Shown one piece after another: positions 1 through 5,981 of a stretch of DNA of 13,822 nucleotides. The stretch's first letter is position 1; every line of letters starts with the position of its first letter. Under the pieces are notes generated by a model. That model was not told the DNA's origin, made no database searches, and was given only the letters and a program-made list of their open reading frames with translations. This DNA is from Minisyncoccota bacterium (GTDB lineage Bacteria; Patescibacteriota; Minisyncoccia; Phycocordibacterales; UBA2100), in NCBI GenBank assembly GCA_020058565.1, contig JAGVDT010000089.1, positions 1 through 13,822 on the forward strand, read 5' to 3'. The position numbers and the translations under genes are program-made.

Positions 1-294
1 ACTCCCGTGCTCGATGCAGCCTCTCTACCGGAGCGAAAGAGTACCAGGGAGGCAGCACAAAAGCACCTGTCGTTTGCTGAATCGGCTCTCTCCAAACTAA
101 CTGATTTTTCCGCTGAATCCGTAAGGAGTGCGCTTTGGGACTACGCGACAAAAGAGGGGAGGGGTGCCGTTTTGTGGCCAATTCGCTACGCGCTCTCCGG
201 CCGCAGCAAGACTCCTGACCCCTTCGTGATAGCGGGAATCATCGGAAAATCGGAAACCATTCAGCGTATCGCGCGCGCGAAAGAATTGCTGTAA
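1..294 (+). CDS. gltX: Glutamyl-tRNA synthetase, C-terminal end (partial)
   Basis: The gene is open at the left edge of the window; only the last 97 codons are present. Glutamyl-tRNA synthetase charges tRNA(Glu), or both tRNA(Glu) and tRNA(Gln) in organisms relying on the amidotransferase route. The visible part is the anticodon-binding helical domain. The diagnostic stretch is GRGAVLWPIRYALSGR near residues 54-69 followed by PDPFVIAGIIGKSETIQRI, which matches the conserved GltX C-terminus (LWPLR.ALSG...SP.......LGKEE...R). The catalytic core and the HIGH and KMSKS motifs lie outside the window and cannot be judged. The next gene starts 4 bases after the stop, so the two are probably cotranscribed. 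Confidence 0.88.
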   Translation, partial: TPVLDAASLPERKSTREAAQKHLSFAESALSKLTDFSAESVRSALWDYATKEGRGAVLWPIRYALSGRSKTPDPFVIAGIIGKSETIQRIARAKELL

Positions 295-298
295 TCGT

Positions 299-1561
299 AT
301 GTCGACTGCCTCGAGAATCCTCGCGCTGGTGCTGGCCCTTTGCGCGTGTGCGCCGATCATACTCTTTGCACAAACTGCAGAGGAGATTCGCAGTCAAATT
401 TCGTCACAACGAGAACAATTGAATGCCTTGAACAAGGAAATTGCCTCGTACGAAAAGGAGCTGCAGGTCGTAGGAGCCAAAAAGCAGACACTGCAGTCGG
501 CGGTAAATTCTCTCGATCTTTCCGTCAAAAGAACTCAAACTAAGATCAGGGCGATACAAAACCAAATTTCGACCACCGAACTGGAAATTCAGGAACTCTC
601 GGGCCATATCATCAATAAAGAGGAGGCGATTTCTGTCGACTCCGCTGCAATAGCGGAGACGATCCGTCGAATGCACGAAACTGCAAACGCGAGTTTGGTC
701 GAAATGGTGCTGGCGAACAACTCAATGTCAGATTTTTGGGACGACACAGAAAACACGATTCGAATTCAAGACACGATGCACAAGCATGCTACATCACTTG
801 AAGTCGCCAAGATCGAATTGACCGAGGATCGCGACGCCGAGGAAAAGAAACGAGAGCAACTTGTTTCGCAGCGCAGCAATCTGAAATCGGAGGAGCAATC
901 GCTCGCCGTTCAGAAAAAGGAACAGACGGCACTCCTTACACAAACAAAGAATCAAGAATCAAATTACCAGGCAATCATCGCGCAGAAAACGGCAGCAAAG
1001 AAGACGTTTGAAAGCGCCCTTAATGATTTGGAATCTAAGCTTCAATTTACGCTGGACCCCTCGAAATTACCTGCCGCCGGCAAAGGCATCCTTCGCTGGC
1101 CACTTGATAACGTCCGCATCACGCAGCAATTCGGCCGTACGGCTGATTCAGGGCGCCTTTACTCCTCGGGGACGCACAATGGCGTCGACTTTGCCGCTTC
1201 GATCGGCACGCCGGTTAGAGCGGCGCTTTCCGGTACGGTCATGGCAACAGGAAATACCGACGCTATTTCTGGTTGCTATTCGTATGGTAAATGGGTGCTC
1301 TTGAAGCACGCCAACGGCCTCGCGACGCTCTACGCGCACCTCTCGCAGATTAACGTGGCCGAAGGCGGAAGCGTTTCTACGGGGCAGACGATTGGGTATT
1401 CCGGAAATACCGGTTACGCGACAGGCCCGCACCTCCACTTTACTGTGTATGCCGCGGGTGCCGTCCAAGTCCGCCCCCTTGGCTCCGGGAAGGGCTGCCA
1501 CGCGGCCGTCATGCCTGTTTCCGCCCAGAGCGGCTACTTGAACCCGCTCGATTATCTTTGA
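299..1561 (+). CDS. EnvC-like murein hydrolase / M23 family metallopeptidase
   Basis: Exported 420-aa protein that should cleave peptidoglycan cross-bridges or activate amidases during cell separation. Residues 1-24 form a signal peptide (basic R6, hydrophobic core, ending LFA before Q25). Residues 26 to about 245 are heptad-rich, charged coiled coil, as in EnvC and NlpD relatives. The M23/LytM domain spans about 264-385. Its zinc ligands look intact: H293 and D297 in HNGVDF and H380 in the HLH motif (H378, H380), with H347 in LYAHLS as the catalytic histidine. Unlike EnvC and NlpD, whose LytM domains are degenerate, this one should be an active peptidase. The ATG lies 4 nt after the gltX stop with no strong Shine-Dalgarno, pointing to translational coupling. 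The extra cysteines C326 and C400 near the active site could form a disulfide. Family call is strong; the exact substrate is unknown. Confidence 0.88.
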   Translation: MSTASRILALVLALCACAPIILFAQTAEEIRSQISSQREQLNALNKEIASYEKELQVVGAKKQTLQSAVNSLDLSVKRTQTKIRAIQNQISTTELEIQELSGHIINKEEAISVDSAAIAETIRRMHETANASLVEMVLANNSMSDFWDDTENTIRIQDTMHKHATSLEVAKIELTEDRDAEEKKREQLVSQRSNLKSEEQSLAVQKKEQTALLTQTKNQESNYQAIIAQKTAAKKTFESALNDLESKLQFTLDPSKLPAAGKGILRWPLDNVRITQQFGRTADSGRLYSSGTHNGVDFAASIGTPVRAALSGTVMATGNTDAISGCYSYGKWVLLKHANGLATLYAHLSQINVAEGGSVSTGQTIGYSGNTGYATGPHLHFTVYAAGAVQVRPLGSGKGCHAAVMPVSAQSGYLNPLDYL

Positions 1562-1563
1562 CA

Positions 1564-1591
1564 TTGACACAGTGGACCGAAAGCGTATCCT
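1564..1591 (+). promoter_or_regulatory. Predicted sigma70-type promoter for the secreted orphan
   Basis: A perfect -35 box TTGACA (1564-1569) is followed after 16 bp by TATCCT (1586-1591, four of six matches to TATAAT). It sits just after the stop of the M23 peptidase gene and about 60 nt before the ATG at 1651, giving that gene its own promoter and a leader of roughly 50 nt. Confidence 0.5.
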
Positions 1592-1650
1592 GCGTATAGC
1601 ATGACTCTGGCGTTCTTTATTGTTCTCTTGTCTGTCCATAGGAGCTCGAC

Positions 1651-2091
1651 ATGCTGGCAAAATCTCTGTTAGTCTGTTTCTTTGTTCTAACGTTCCCGAT
1701 AAGCGCACGTGCTAAACAACTCATGGTTTGCGACGAAGGTTGGCAGATGGAGCGGGTAGCCGGTAAGATCTACGTAAAAGGGCAAAGCATTGCGGACGCA
1801 ATAAAAAGTACTAACAAAGTGGCCCTTGAGTATTCCGGAGTGAAAAATGCCTGCGGATTGTTGACTATTGCTCGTGCCGAGATCGTCGAATACCACTCGA
1901 CATTCGACGCACCCGACGACAGAACCGTCGTAATCTATAAGCTTCGCATTGATTTCATCTTTGACGAGAAGCGCATTCCTGGAACCGTAGCTATTCAGCT
2001 GGTGCCGGTCCAGAATTTGTATCAATACGCTATTCACCTCACGTCGACCAAAAATCTGAGGGCACAGTTGCTTGAAGAAAAGGAGATGTAG
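1651..2091 (+). CDS. Secreted hypothetical protein, 146 aa
   Basis: I do not recognise this protein. It starts with a clear signal peptide (K4, hydrophobic 5-15, cleavage likely after ARA at 21). The mature part is about 125 residues of mixed alpha/beta character with a strand-rich middle (VVIYKLRIDFIFDEK, about 92-106) and two cysteines (C27 and C68) that could form a disulfide in the exported protein. The C-terminus is short and charged. The ATG is well supported by AGGAG at 1640-1644 with 6-nt spacing, one of few genes here with a good Shine-Dalgarno. It has its own promoter upstream and a strong terminator 20 nt downstream, so it is a monocistronic unit. No function is proposed. Confidence 0.72.
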   Translation: MLAKSLLVCFFVLTFPISARAKQLMVCDEGWQMERVAGKIYVKGQSIADAIKSTNKVALEYSGVKNACGLLTIARAEIVEYHSTFDAPDDRTVVIYKLRIDFIFDEKRIPGTVAIQLVPVQNLYQYAIHLTSTKNLRAQLLEEKEM

Positions 2092-2112
2092 CGAAGCTGG
2101 GACGCTCGCGAA

Positions 2113-2147
2113 AAGCGCGGCTGATAGCATCAGCCGCGTTTCGTTTT
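2113..2147. terminator. Bidirectional rho-independent terminator
   Basis: A perfect 10-bp stem, CGCGGCTGAT (2116-2125) with ATCAGCCGCG (2129-2138), closes a 3-nt loop. It is followed on the plus strand by TTTCGTTTT and preceded by AAAA, which gives the T-tract on the minus strand. It ends the secreted orphan from the left and the transglutaminase-like gene from the right; the stop codon of the latter (2130-2132) lies inside the stem. Confidence 0.85.
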
Positions 2148-2783
2148 GCGGTTGTCGGGGAAGTCGACGGTTGAAAGCGCGGACATTTCGACTTTTGATG
2201 CGTGTCGCAATGACCGTTCAAATTTTCGCGGAACGACAGGGAAGTACCGGCTGTTCGAAATAGCGTCCATGAGCCAGTCAAGCGACTCCCCCGACGTTAT
2301 CCATTTTTCGGGCGGATATTTAGAGAGGTCAAATGGCGCGGAGTACGCACGCAGAGATTTACGACCGTCCCACAAATAATATTCGTGAAAATAACTCATC
2401 GCGAGTTCGCGCGGTGATGAATAGATCGGGTCGCGAAATTTCAAAACAGCGTGATTTGTTTTACTAATCGCACCCCAGTACTTTCCGCGTTTAAAAAGCG
2501 TCACCGTGTGGTCTTCGTCATCATATGCGGTCGCGAAATCCATCAAGAGCGGTCTATGACCATGGAAGGCAAGCGCAGCCGCGGCAAATACGGCGCCCTC
2601 AAAGCAATGCGCCGTTTCTCTTTTAAAAACCTCAACGGGAGGGAAGTTTGACTCCCCCGATAATTCAAAATTTATGGGTAGGGTATCGAGGTAGTCTTGG
2701 ATCCGAGACGGCGTTTTGAGCTGCGAAAAAAGTCGACGCAAATCGCGGGGAAGAATCCGTTTTATTTTATCGGCGTACCGCAC
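2130..2783 (-). CDS. Transglutaminase-like superfamily protein (putative cysteine protease/peptidase fold)
   Basis: Cytoplasmic-looking protein of 217 aa from GTG at 2783. The pattern ETAHCFEGAVFAAAAL, then DDEDHTVTLFK, then WGAISKTNHAVLKFRDPIY fits the Cys-His-Asp/Asn triad order of the transglutaminase/papain-like fold. The candidate residues are C60, H92 and either N110 or D118. The tail carries a distinctive SYFHEYYLWDGRKSLRAYS block (about 130-148) that I associate with uncharacterised proteins of this type. There is no signal peptide or TM segment. The start is chosen because TATCAT sits 6 nt upstream of the GTG, as in other genes of this window; TTG at 2840 (236 aa) or CTG at 2861 in the same frame would give longer proteins, and the extra residues look non-conserved in character. 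The activity is inference; substrate unknown. Confidence 0.68.
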   Translation of the reverse strand: MRYADKIKRILPRDLRRLFSQLKTPSRIQDYLDTLPINFELSGESNFPPVEVFKRETAHCFEGAVFAAAALAFHGHRPLLMDFATAYDDEDHTVTLFKRGKYWGAISKTNHAVLKFRDPIYSSPRELAMSYFHEYYLWDGRKSLRAYSAPFDLSKYPPEKWITSGESLDWLMDAISNSRYFPVVPRKFERSLRHASKVEMSALSTVDFPDNRKTKRG

Positions 2784-2789
2784 AGGGGA

Positions 2790-2795
2790 ATGATA
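2790..2795 (-). promoter_or_regulatory. -10-like box TATCAT, 6 nt before the GTG start
   Basis: TATCAT matches TATAAT at five of six positions and is separated from the GTG at 2783 by TCCCCT. There is no Shine-Dalgarno sequence. It is best explained as the -10 element of a leaderless transcript, and it is the main reason for preferring GTG 2783 over the TTG at 2840. No good -35 is visible. Confidence 0.4.
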
Positions 2796-2881
2796 CCGAA
2801 TGCAGGCAGCTTGGTATATGGCGCAGCGGGCGTTGGACAATCCACTGGTGCCTTTGGACAGGCTTTTTTGCGCTTGGTATT

Positions 2882-2907
2882 ATTCGCTTTACATATATTG
2901 TGCGAAT
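2882..2907. repeat. AT-rich inverted repeat in the gene-free gap
   Basis: ATTCGC (2882-2887) and GCGAAT (2902-2907) flank a 14-bp AT-rich core that itself contains ACATATATTGT, an imperfect palindrome. The gap from 2784 to 3111 holds no supported gene; apart from this dyad it contains a 19-nt pyrimidine run (3047-3065) and the operator-like dyad at 3067-3097. The role could be an operator, a small hairpin or a recombination site. Confidence 0.4.
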
Positions 2908-3066
2908 ATATATCTCGGACGCCCTAGGAAGGTAGGCCCGTCTTCATGATCCCCCATTACACCACTTTCGCGTCAAGATATCGTGTTTGTTCTCCTCTCT
3001 TATCGGTACGTCTTTCTAATTCTGACCTATTGCAAACTGCCTATCATTTTTTCTCCCCCTCCCCCA

Positions 3067-3097
3067 CCATGTCGCATTTTTTTAGATGCGACAATGG
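3067..3097. promoter_or_regulatory. Operator-like inverted repeat over the xer promoter
   Basis: TGTCGCAT (3070-3077) and ATGCGACA (3086-3093) are perfect inverted copies around an 8-nt T-rich spacer, and CCA/TGG extends the dyad with a one-base bulge. The right half-site lies between the expected -35 region (about 3077-3082) and the -10 box (3100-3105), a geometry typical of a repressor operator. A hairpin in RNA is the alternative, but a leaderless transcript would start downstream of it. Confidence 0.5.
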
Positions 3098-3099
3098 GG

Positions 3100-3105
3100 T
3101 ATTCT
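3100..3105 (+). promoter_or_regulatory. -10-like box TATTCT, 6 nt before the xer start
   Basis: TATTCT is followed by TCATCT and then ATG at 3112. There is no Shine-Dalgarno sequence before this ATG, and an in-frame ATG at 3094 lies upstream of the box. A leaderless start at 3112 fits both the box position and where homology-like sequence begins. Confidence 0.4.
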
Positions 3106-3111
3106 TCATCT

Positions 3112-4080
3112 ATGTCTAGCCAAAAACCACTCATCGACTACCTCTACCCTTTTTTGGATTACTGTGAGATCGAAAAAGGGCTCTCGAACAACACGCAGCG
3201 CAACTACCGCCAATATCTGAAAATCTTTATTAACTGGTTGAAGCTGACGGGTAATCAAAAATTGCAGCCAAAAGATCTTACCGCAAAGCATGTGTGGGAT
3301 TATCGTCTCTATCTCGCTCGCGGTTACAAGACGCCGCGTGGTGACAATCTGGCTCGTAAATCGCAAAATTACTATCTCATCGCTTTGCGCGCGCTCTTGG
3401 ATTTTTTTGCAGAACGCGATATCGAGTCGCTTCCTTCTCCGAAAATAAAATTAGCCAAACAAAAAACGGAGGAGAATATCTCATTCCTCGAAGCGCATGA
3501 GATAGAACGCATCTTGCAGTTGCCGGAAACGGCTAAGCCGGAAGGCCTGCGCGATAAAGCGATTCTTGAGACCTTCTTTTCCTCGGGGATGCGTATTTCC
3601 GAACTCACTGCGCTCAATGTCGACCAAGTCTCAATCCTGAAGGGCAAAAAAGACCCAAACATTACCATTGAACTTTCCATTATCGGGAAAGGCAGGCGCG
3701 TGCGCACCATCTTTCTTTCCCCTCGCGCCGCGAGCTGGATCAGAGGCTATCTTGCAGTGCGTAACGATGATGAAAAGGCGCTATTTATAAATACACGAAC
3801 GCGTAATCCGGAAAGTCGGCGACTGTCTCCCCGTTATATCCAAACGCTTATCGGCAAATACGCGCGCGCCGCCGGCCTTTCCAAAAAAGTAACTCCTCAT
3901 ACCCTACGCCACACGTATGCGACCGACCTTCTCTTTCATGGTGCCGACCTTCGCAGCGTTCAGGAACTTCTCGGGCATAAGAACGTCGCCACGACTCAGA
4001 TCTACACGCACGTCACCAACAAGAGGCTGCGCGATATCCACGAGAAATTTCACGGCGGTGCGCGCATGAAAGATGCATAG
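3112..4080 (+). CDS. xerC/xerD-like: Xer-type tyrosine site-specific recombinase
   Basis: The 322-aa protein has the length of XerC/XerD. The N-terminal SAM-like core-binding domain (about 8-110) is followed by the catalytic domain (about 125-310). All expected catalytic residues are visible: R161 (GMRISEL), K193 (GKGRRVR), H263 and R266 in HTLRH, H289 in LLGHKN, and the nucleophile Y298 in QIYTHV. Xer proteins resolve chromosome dimers at dif; a single Xer may do this alone in small genomes, and no XerCD partner is visible here. The start at 3112 is chosen over in-frame upstream starts (including ATG 3094) because the added N-terminus is low-complexity and a -10-like box precedes 3112. Its promoter carries an operator-like dyad. 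A mobile-element integrase is less likely given length and lack of neighbouring mobile genes. Confidence 0.9.
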   Translation: MSSQKPLIDYLYPFLDYCEIEKGLSNNTQRNYRQYLKIFINWLKLTGNQKLQPKDLTAKHVWDYRLYLARGYKTPRGDNLARKSQNYYLIALRALLDFFAERDIESLPSPKIKLAKQKTEENISFLEAHEIERILQLPETAKPEGLRDKAILETFFSSGMRISELTALNVDQVSILKGKKDPNITIELSIIGKGRRVRTIFLSPRAASWIRGYLAVRNDDEKALFINTRTRNPESRRLSPRYIQTLIGKYARAAGLSKKVTPHTLRHTYATDLLFHGADLRSVQELLGHKNVATTQIYTHVTNKRLRDIHEKFHGGARMKDA

Positions 4081-4095
4081 CCTTTTCGAGCGAAA

Positions 4096-4845
4096 CTACG
4101 ATTTCCCCAACTTCTCCAACGCCCTCAAAACCTCGAGCGGCACGGCAAAGACGATCGTGTTGGACTGGTCAGATGAGATGTCGTTGATACTCTGCAGCGT
4201 GCGCAGGTGGAGGGCCCCGGGCGATTCAGCGAGCGTTGTCGCGGCGAGTGCCATATTCTTCGCTGCAGTCACTTCGCCTTCGGCGCGAATGATGACGGCG
4301 CGGCGTTCGCGTTCTGCCTCGGCCTGCTTCGCAATCGTGCGTTCCATATCCGCTGGGAGGGCGATATCCTTGAGCTCCACATTGTTCACCTTTATCCCCC
4401 ACGGGTCGGATGCCTCGTCCACGACAATGCGGATGCGTTCGGAAATGCTGTTGCGCTCCGCAAGCAGCTGGTCGAGCTCGACTTCGCCCACCGCGTTGCG
4501 CATCGTGGTCTGCGCGAGCTGCGACATCGCGTACCGAAAGTCCTCGACTTCCAAAACTGCCTTCGCGGCATCAGAGACTTTATAATAGATGACGGCATTC
4601 ACGCCGACCGAAATGTTGTCCTTCGTAATAGCCTTCTGCTCAGGAACGTCAACGGCTTTTACACGCAGGTCAACCTTGCGCAGCTGCTGAAAGATGGGGA
4701 TGACGACACGCCAACCCGGGGCTTTGACACCCACAAACCGACCCATGGTAAACATTACCCCGCCTTCGTACTGGTTCACCTGGCGGAGGATTAGGACGGC
4801 GATGCCAATAATAACTGCAGCCCCAATGAGGATTTGGAATATCAT
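4096..4845 (-). CDS. Slipin / SPFH (band 7, stomatin-like) membrane protein
   Basis: The 249-aa protein has an N-terminal membrane anchor (about 1-21, all hydrophobic to LILRQ) followed by a band-7 domain (about 22-200). Typical slipin features are YEGGVMFTMGRFVGVKAPG, then RKVDLRVKAVDVPEQKAITKDN, AVIYYKV, and the charged AEAERERRAVIIRAEGE segment (about 175-191) that forms the oligomerising helix. SPFH proteins form membrane microdomain scaffolds; slipins are often paired with an NfeD protein, and none is present here. It converges on xer with a 15-nt gap. TAGGAT lies 8 nt upstream of the ATG (4854-4859) without a convincing Shine-Dalgarno, so it may have its own near-leaderless promoter. 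Confidence 0.9.
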   Translation of the reverse strand: MIFQILIGAAVIIGIAVLILRQVNQYEGGVMFTMGRFVGVKAPGWRVVIPIFQQLRKVDLRVKAVDVPEQKAITKDNISVGVNAVIYYKVSDAAKAVLEVEDFRYAMSQLAQTTMRNAVGEVELDQLLAERNSISERIRIVVDEASDPWGIKVNNVELKDIALPADMERTIAKQAEAERERRAVIIRAEGEVTAAKNMALAATTLAESPGALHLRTLQSINDISSDQSNTIVFAVPLEVLRALEKLGKS

Positions 4846-4869
4846 ATAACCCCATCCTACACCCCCCTA

Positions 4870-5463
4870 CTACGACTTCCAAGGGATCTGGTACTGGTCG
4901 AATTCCGGCAGCAATTTGCGGCCGTACAAGAGTCGCGAAATGACTTCCGCATGCGAAAGCGCGCCGGTGAGCGCGTTGTGTGGGCTCGGCTCTTCCGGAA
5001 TGCCGCAGTAGTTGAGGACAGCGTCAAGGTCGAGCGCGCTTCGCTGGTGCGCAACCGGCGGCTGCATACCGCGGTTCACCATATGCATGTAGCAGAGCGT
5101 GTGCGTGTCGATCGTGCGATAGGCAAATGGCCACTCGGTGTGCCCTGCCCTCTCGGAAGCATATTTCAAAAAATCGCGATCGAAAGAAACATTCTGTCCC
5201 GCCAGAGTTTTTTCCGGCAACTCCCTGCTCCAGTGCATAAAGGCGTGCACGAGATCGGCCTCGCTCTGCTTTTTCGCATCCGTTATCTGCTCCATCGTAA
5301 AGCCGTTCACCGCAAGCGCGCCATCCATGACATGCGCACCGTCCCAAATACGACACTCCTCGTAGAACCGATTGGTTGGATTGGCAAAATCAAGCGCCCC
5401 CACCGACACGATGGAGTGCTTGTGCGCTTCTGTTCCGGACGCCTCGACGTCTACAACTAACAT
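4870..5463 (-). CDS. DnaQ-like 3'-5' exonuclease (DEDDh-type, last acidic residue replaced)
   Basis: The 197-aa protein has an RNase T/DnaQ fold. ExoI motif is visible at the very start as D5-x-E7 (VVDVEASG). ExoII is NVSFDRDFL with D95. ExoIII is PHNALTGALSHAEV with H162. In canonical DEDDh enzymes (epsilon, RNase T) the final metal-binding Asp sits five residues after the His, which here is G167. Either this subfamily places its fourth ligand elsewhere (E173 or another nearby acid) or activity is reduced. The likely role is RNA or DNA 3'-end trimming in the cytoplasm. The ATG follows TTCCTCCT, not a Shine-Dalgarno; TAAACT (5471-5476) is 7 nt upstream and overlaps the heptamer array. It ends 24 nt before the slipin start. 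Confidence 0.8.
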   Translation of the reverse strand: MLVVDVEASGTEAHKHSIVSVGALDFANPTNRFYEECRIWDGAHVMDGALAVNGFTMEQITDAKKQSEADLVHAFMHWSRELPEKTLAGQNVSFDRDFLKYASERAGHTEWPFAYRTIDTHTLCYMHMVNRGMQPPVAHQRSALDLDAVLNYCGIPEEPSPHNALTGALSHAEVISRLLYGRKLLPEFDQYQIPWKS

Positions 5464-5472
5464 AGGAGGAAG

Positions 5473-5500
5473 TTTACAGGTTACAGTGAACAGTGTACAG
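5473..5500. repeat. Heptamer array, left arm: four NNNACAG units
   Basis: Four contiguous 7-bp units read TTTACAG, GTTACAG, TGAACAG, TGTACAG on the plus strand. The array begins 10 nt upstream of the exonuclease start codon, and on the minus strand its last unit forms part of a candidate promoter (TGTACA, 17 bp, TAAACT). Confidence 0.8.
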
Positions 5501-5520
5501 CTGGATCCGTATTGAATTTT

Positions 5521-5551
5521 CTGTCAACTGTAAACTGTCACCTGTTCACTG
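5521..5551. repeat. Heptamer array, right arm: four CTGTNNN units plus CTG
   Basis: CTGTCAA, CTGTAAA, CTGTCAC, CTGTTCA and a terminal CTG are the same heptamer in inverted orientation, 20 bp from the left arm. The two arms can pair in register as a long imperfect hairpin. The stop codon of the 124-aa gene (5546-5548) lies inside the arm. A lone further copy, TTTACAG, is at 5561-5567. Confidence 0.8.
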
Positions 5552-5920
5552 CCCTAATCCTTTACAGCTCTTTGACGGCGCATACCCTGCGTCCTTGGCC
5601 GCTTCTTCGCTCGCAAACCACACCTTGTTTGCAGAGTTGATCTGCGATGCCCCGCCGCACCACGGAAAGTGGTAGACCGAGCCGTTGCGGGAGGCCACCA
5701 CCAGCCCTCCCACGGCCATCCCGGTCGCTTCCTCCTCCATGGGCGCGTGAGAGACGGAAACGACGGGTTTAGCTGCCTCTGTGGCCGAAAGCCTTCCAAG
5801 CCCAAACGAAGCAAACGCCACTAGAAATACGACCAAAATTAGCCCCCAATCGGCCACAACGACCTCCATCCCCCATTTGACCTTTCCCCAAATATCCTGT
5901 ATTCTGGTCGCTAAGCCCAT
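5546..5920 (-). CDS. Membrane-anchored protein with a C-terminal YHxPxC / Ada-like metal-binding type domain
   Basis: The 124-aa protein has a short amphipathic N-terminus, one TM helix (about 25-43, WGLILVVFLVAFASFGLG), a Pro/Glu-rich linker and a compact C-terminal domain (about 72-121). That domain reads VVASRNGSVYHFPWC, then ANKVWFASEEAAKDAGYAP and SCKG, with H84, C88 and C119 as conserved-looking residues. The pattern recalls small domains related to the Ada zinc-binding module, seen attached to membrane anchors and nucleases; here only two cysteines are present, so zinc binding is uncertain. Topology by positive charges suggests the C-terminal domain is outside. The ATG follows TACAAT by 6 nt with no Shine-Dalgarno. 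The terminal codons run into the heptamer array. Function unknown. Confidence 0.7.
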   Translation of the reverse strand: MGLATRIQDIWGKVKWGMEVVVADWGLILVVFLVAFASFGLGRLSATEAAKPVVSVSHAPMEEEATGMAVGGLVVASRNGSVYHFPWCGGASQINSANKVWFASEEAAKDAGYAPSKSCKGLGQ

Positions 5921-5926
5921 GGAGGA

Positions 5927-5932
5927 ATTGTA
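5927..5932 (-). promoter_or_regulatory. -10-like box TACAAT, 6 nt before the start of the 124-aa gene
   Basis: TACAAT (five of six matches to TATAAT) is followed by TCCTCC and ATG at 5920. No Shine-Dalgarno exists; the bases directly before the ATG are its complement. This is the clearest single case of the leaderless pattern in the window. Confidence 0.45.
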
Positions 5933-5944
5933 TCTTGTTTTTCC

Positions 5945-5979
5945 CTATACCCTATTGGCTATACCCTAAACCCTACTCA
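5945..5979. repeat. Heptamer array before rpmA: five CTANNNN units
   Basis: CTATACC, CTATTGG, CTATACC, CTAAACC, CTACTCA form five contiguous 7-bp units ending 2 nt before the rpmA ATG. The unit differs from the ACAG array 400 bp away but the period is the same. The region must also hold the rpmA start signals: TATACC (5960-5965) is a possible -10, and no Shine-Dalgarno is visible. Confidence 0.75.
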
Positions 5980-5981
5980 TT

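Noticed and set aside
1148..1708. 186-codon minus-strand frame opposite the M23 peptidase
   Set aside because: It is antisense to the catalytic domain, has an Arg-rich composition typical of shadow frames, and no recognisable domain.
2983..3111. N-terminal extension of the Xer recombinase
   Set aside because: The added residues are hydrophobic and proline-rich with no resemblance to Xer N-termini, and the -10-like box and dyad occupy this DNA.
2947..3117. 56-codon ATG frame in the gap before xer
   Set aside because: It has only a poor Shine-Dalgarno match, runs through a pyrimidine tract and the operator-like dyad, ends inside the xer start, and its translation is low-complexity.
5464..5470. 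AGGAGGA on the plus strand, and GGAGGA at 5921-5926
   Set aside because: They look like strong Shine-Dalgarno sites but no plus-strand frame starts after them; they are the complement of pyrimidine tracts before two minus-strand start codons.
5473..5551. CRISPR array interpretation of the heptamer repeats
   Set aside because: The units are 7 bp and contiguous with no spacers of typical length, and no cas gene is present.
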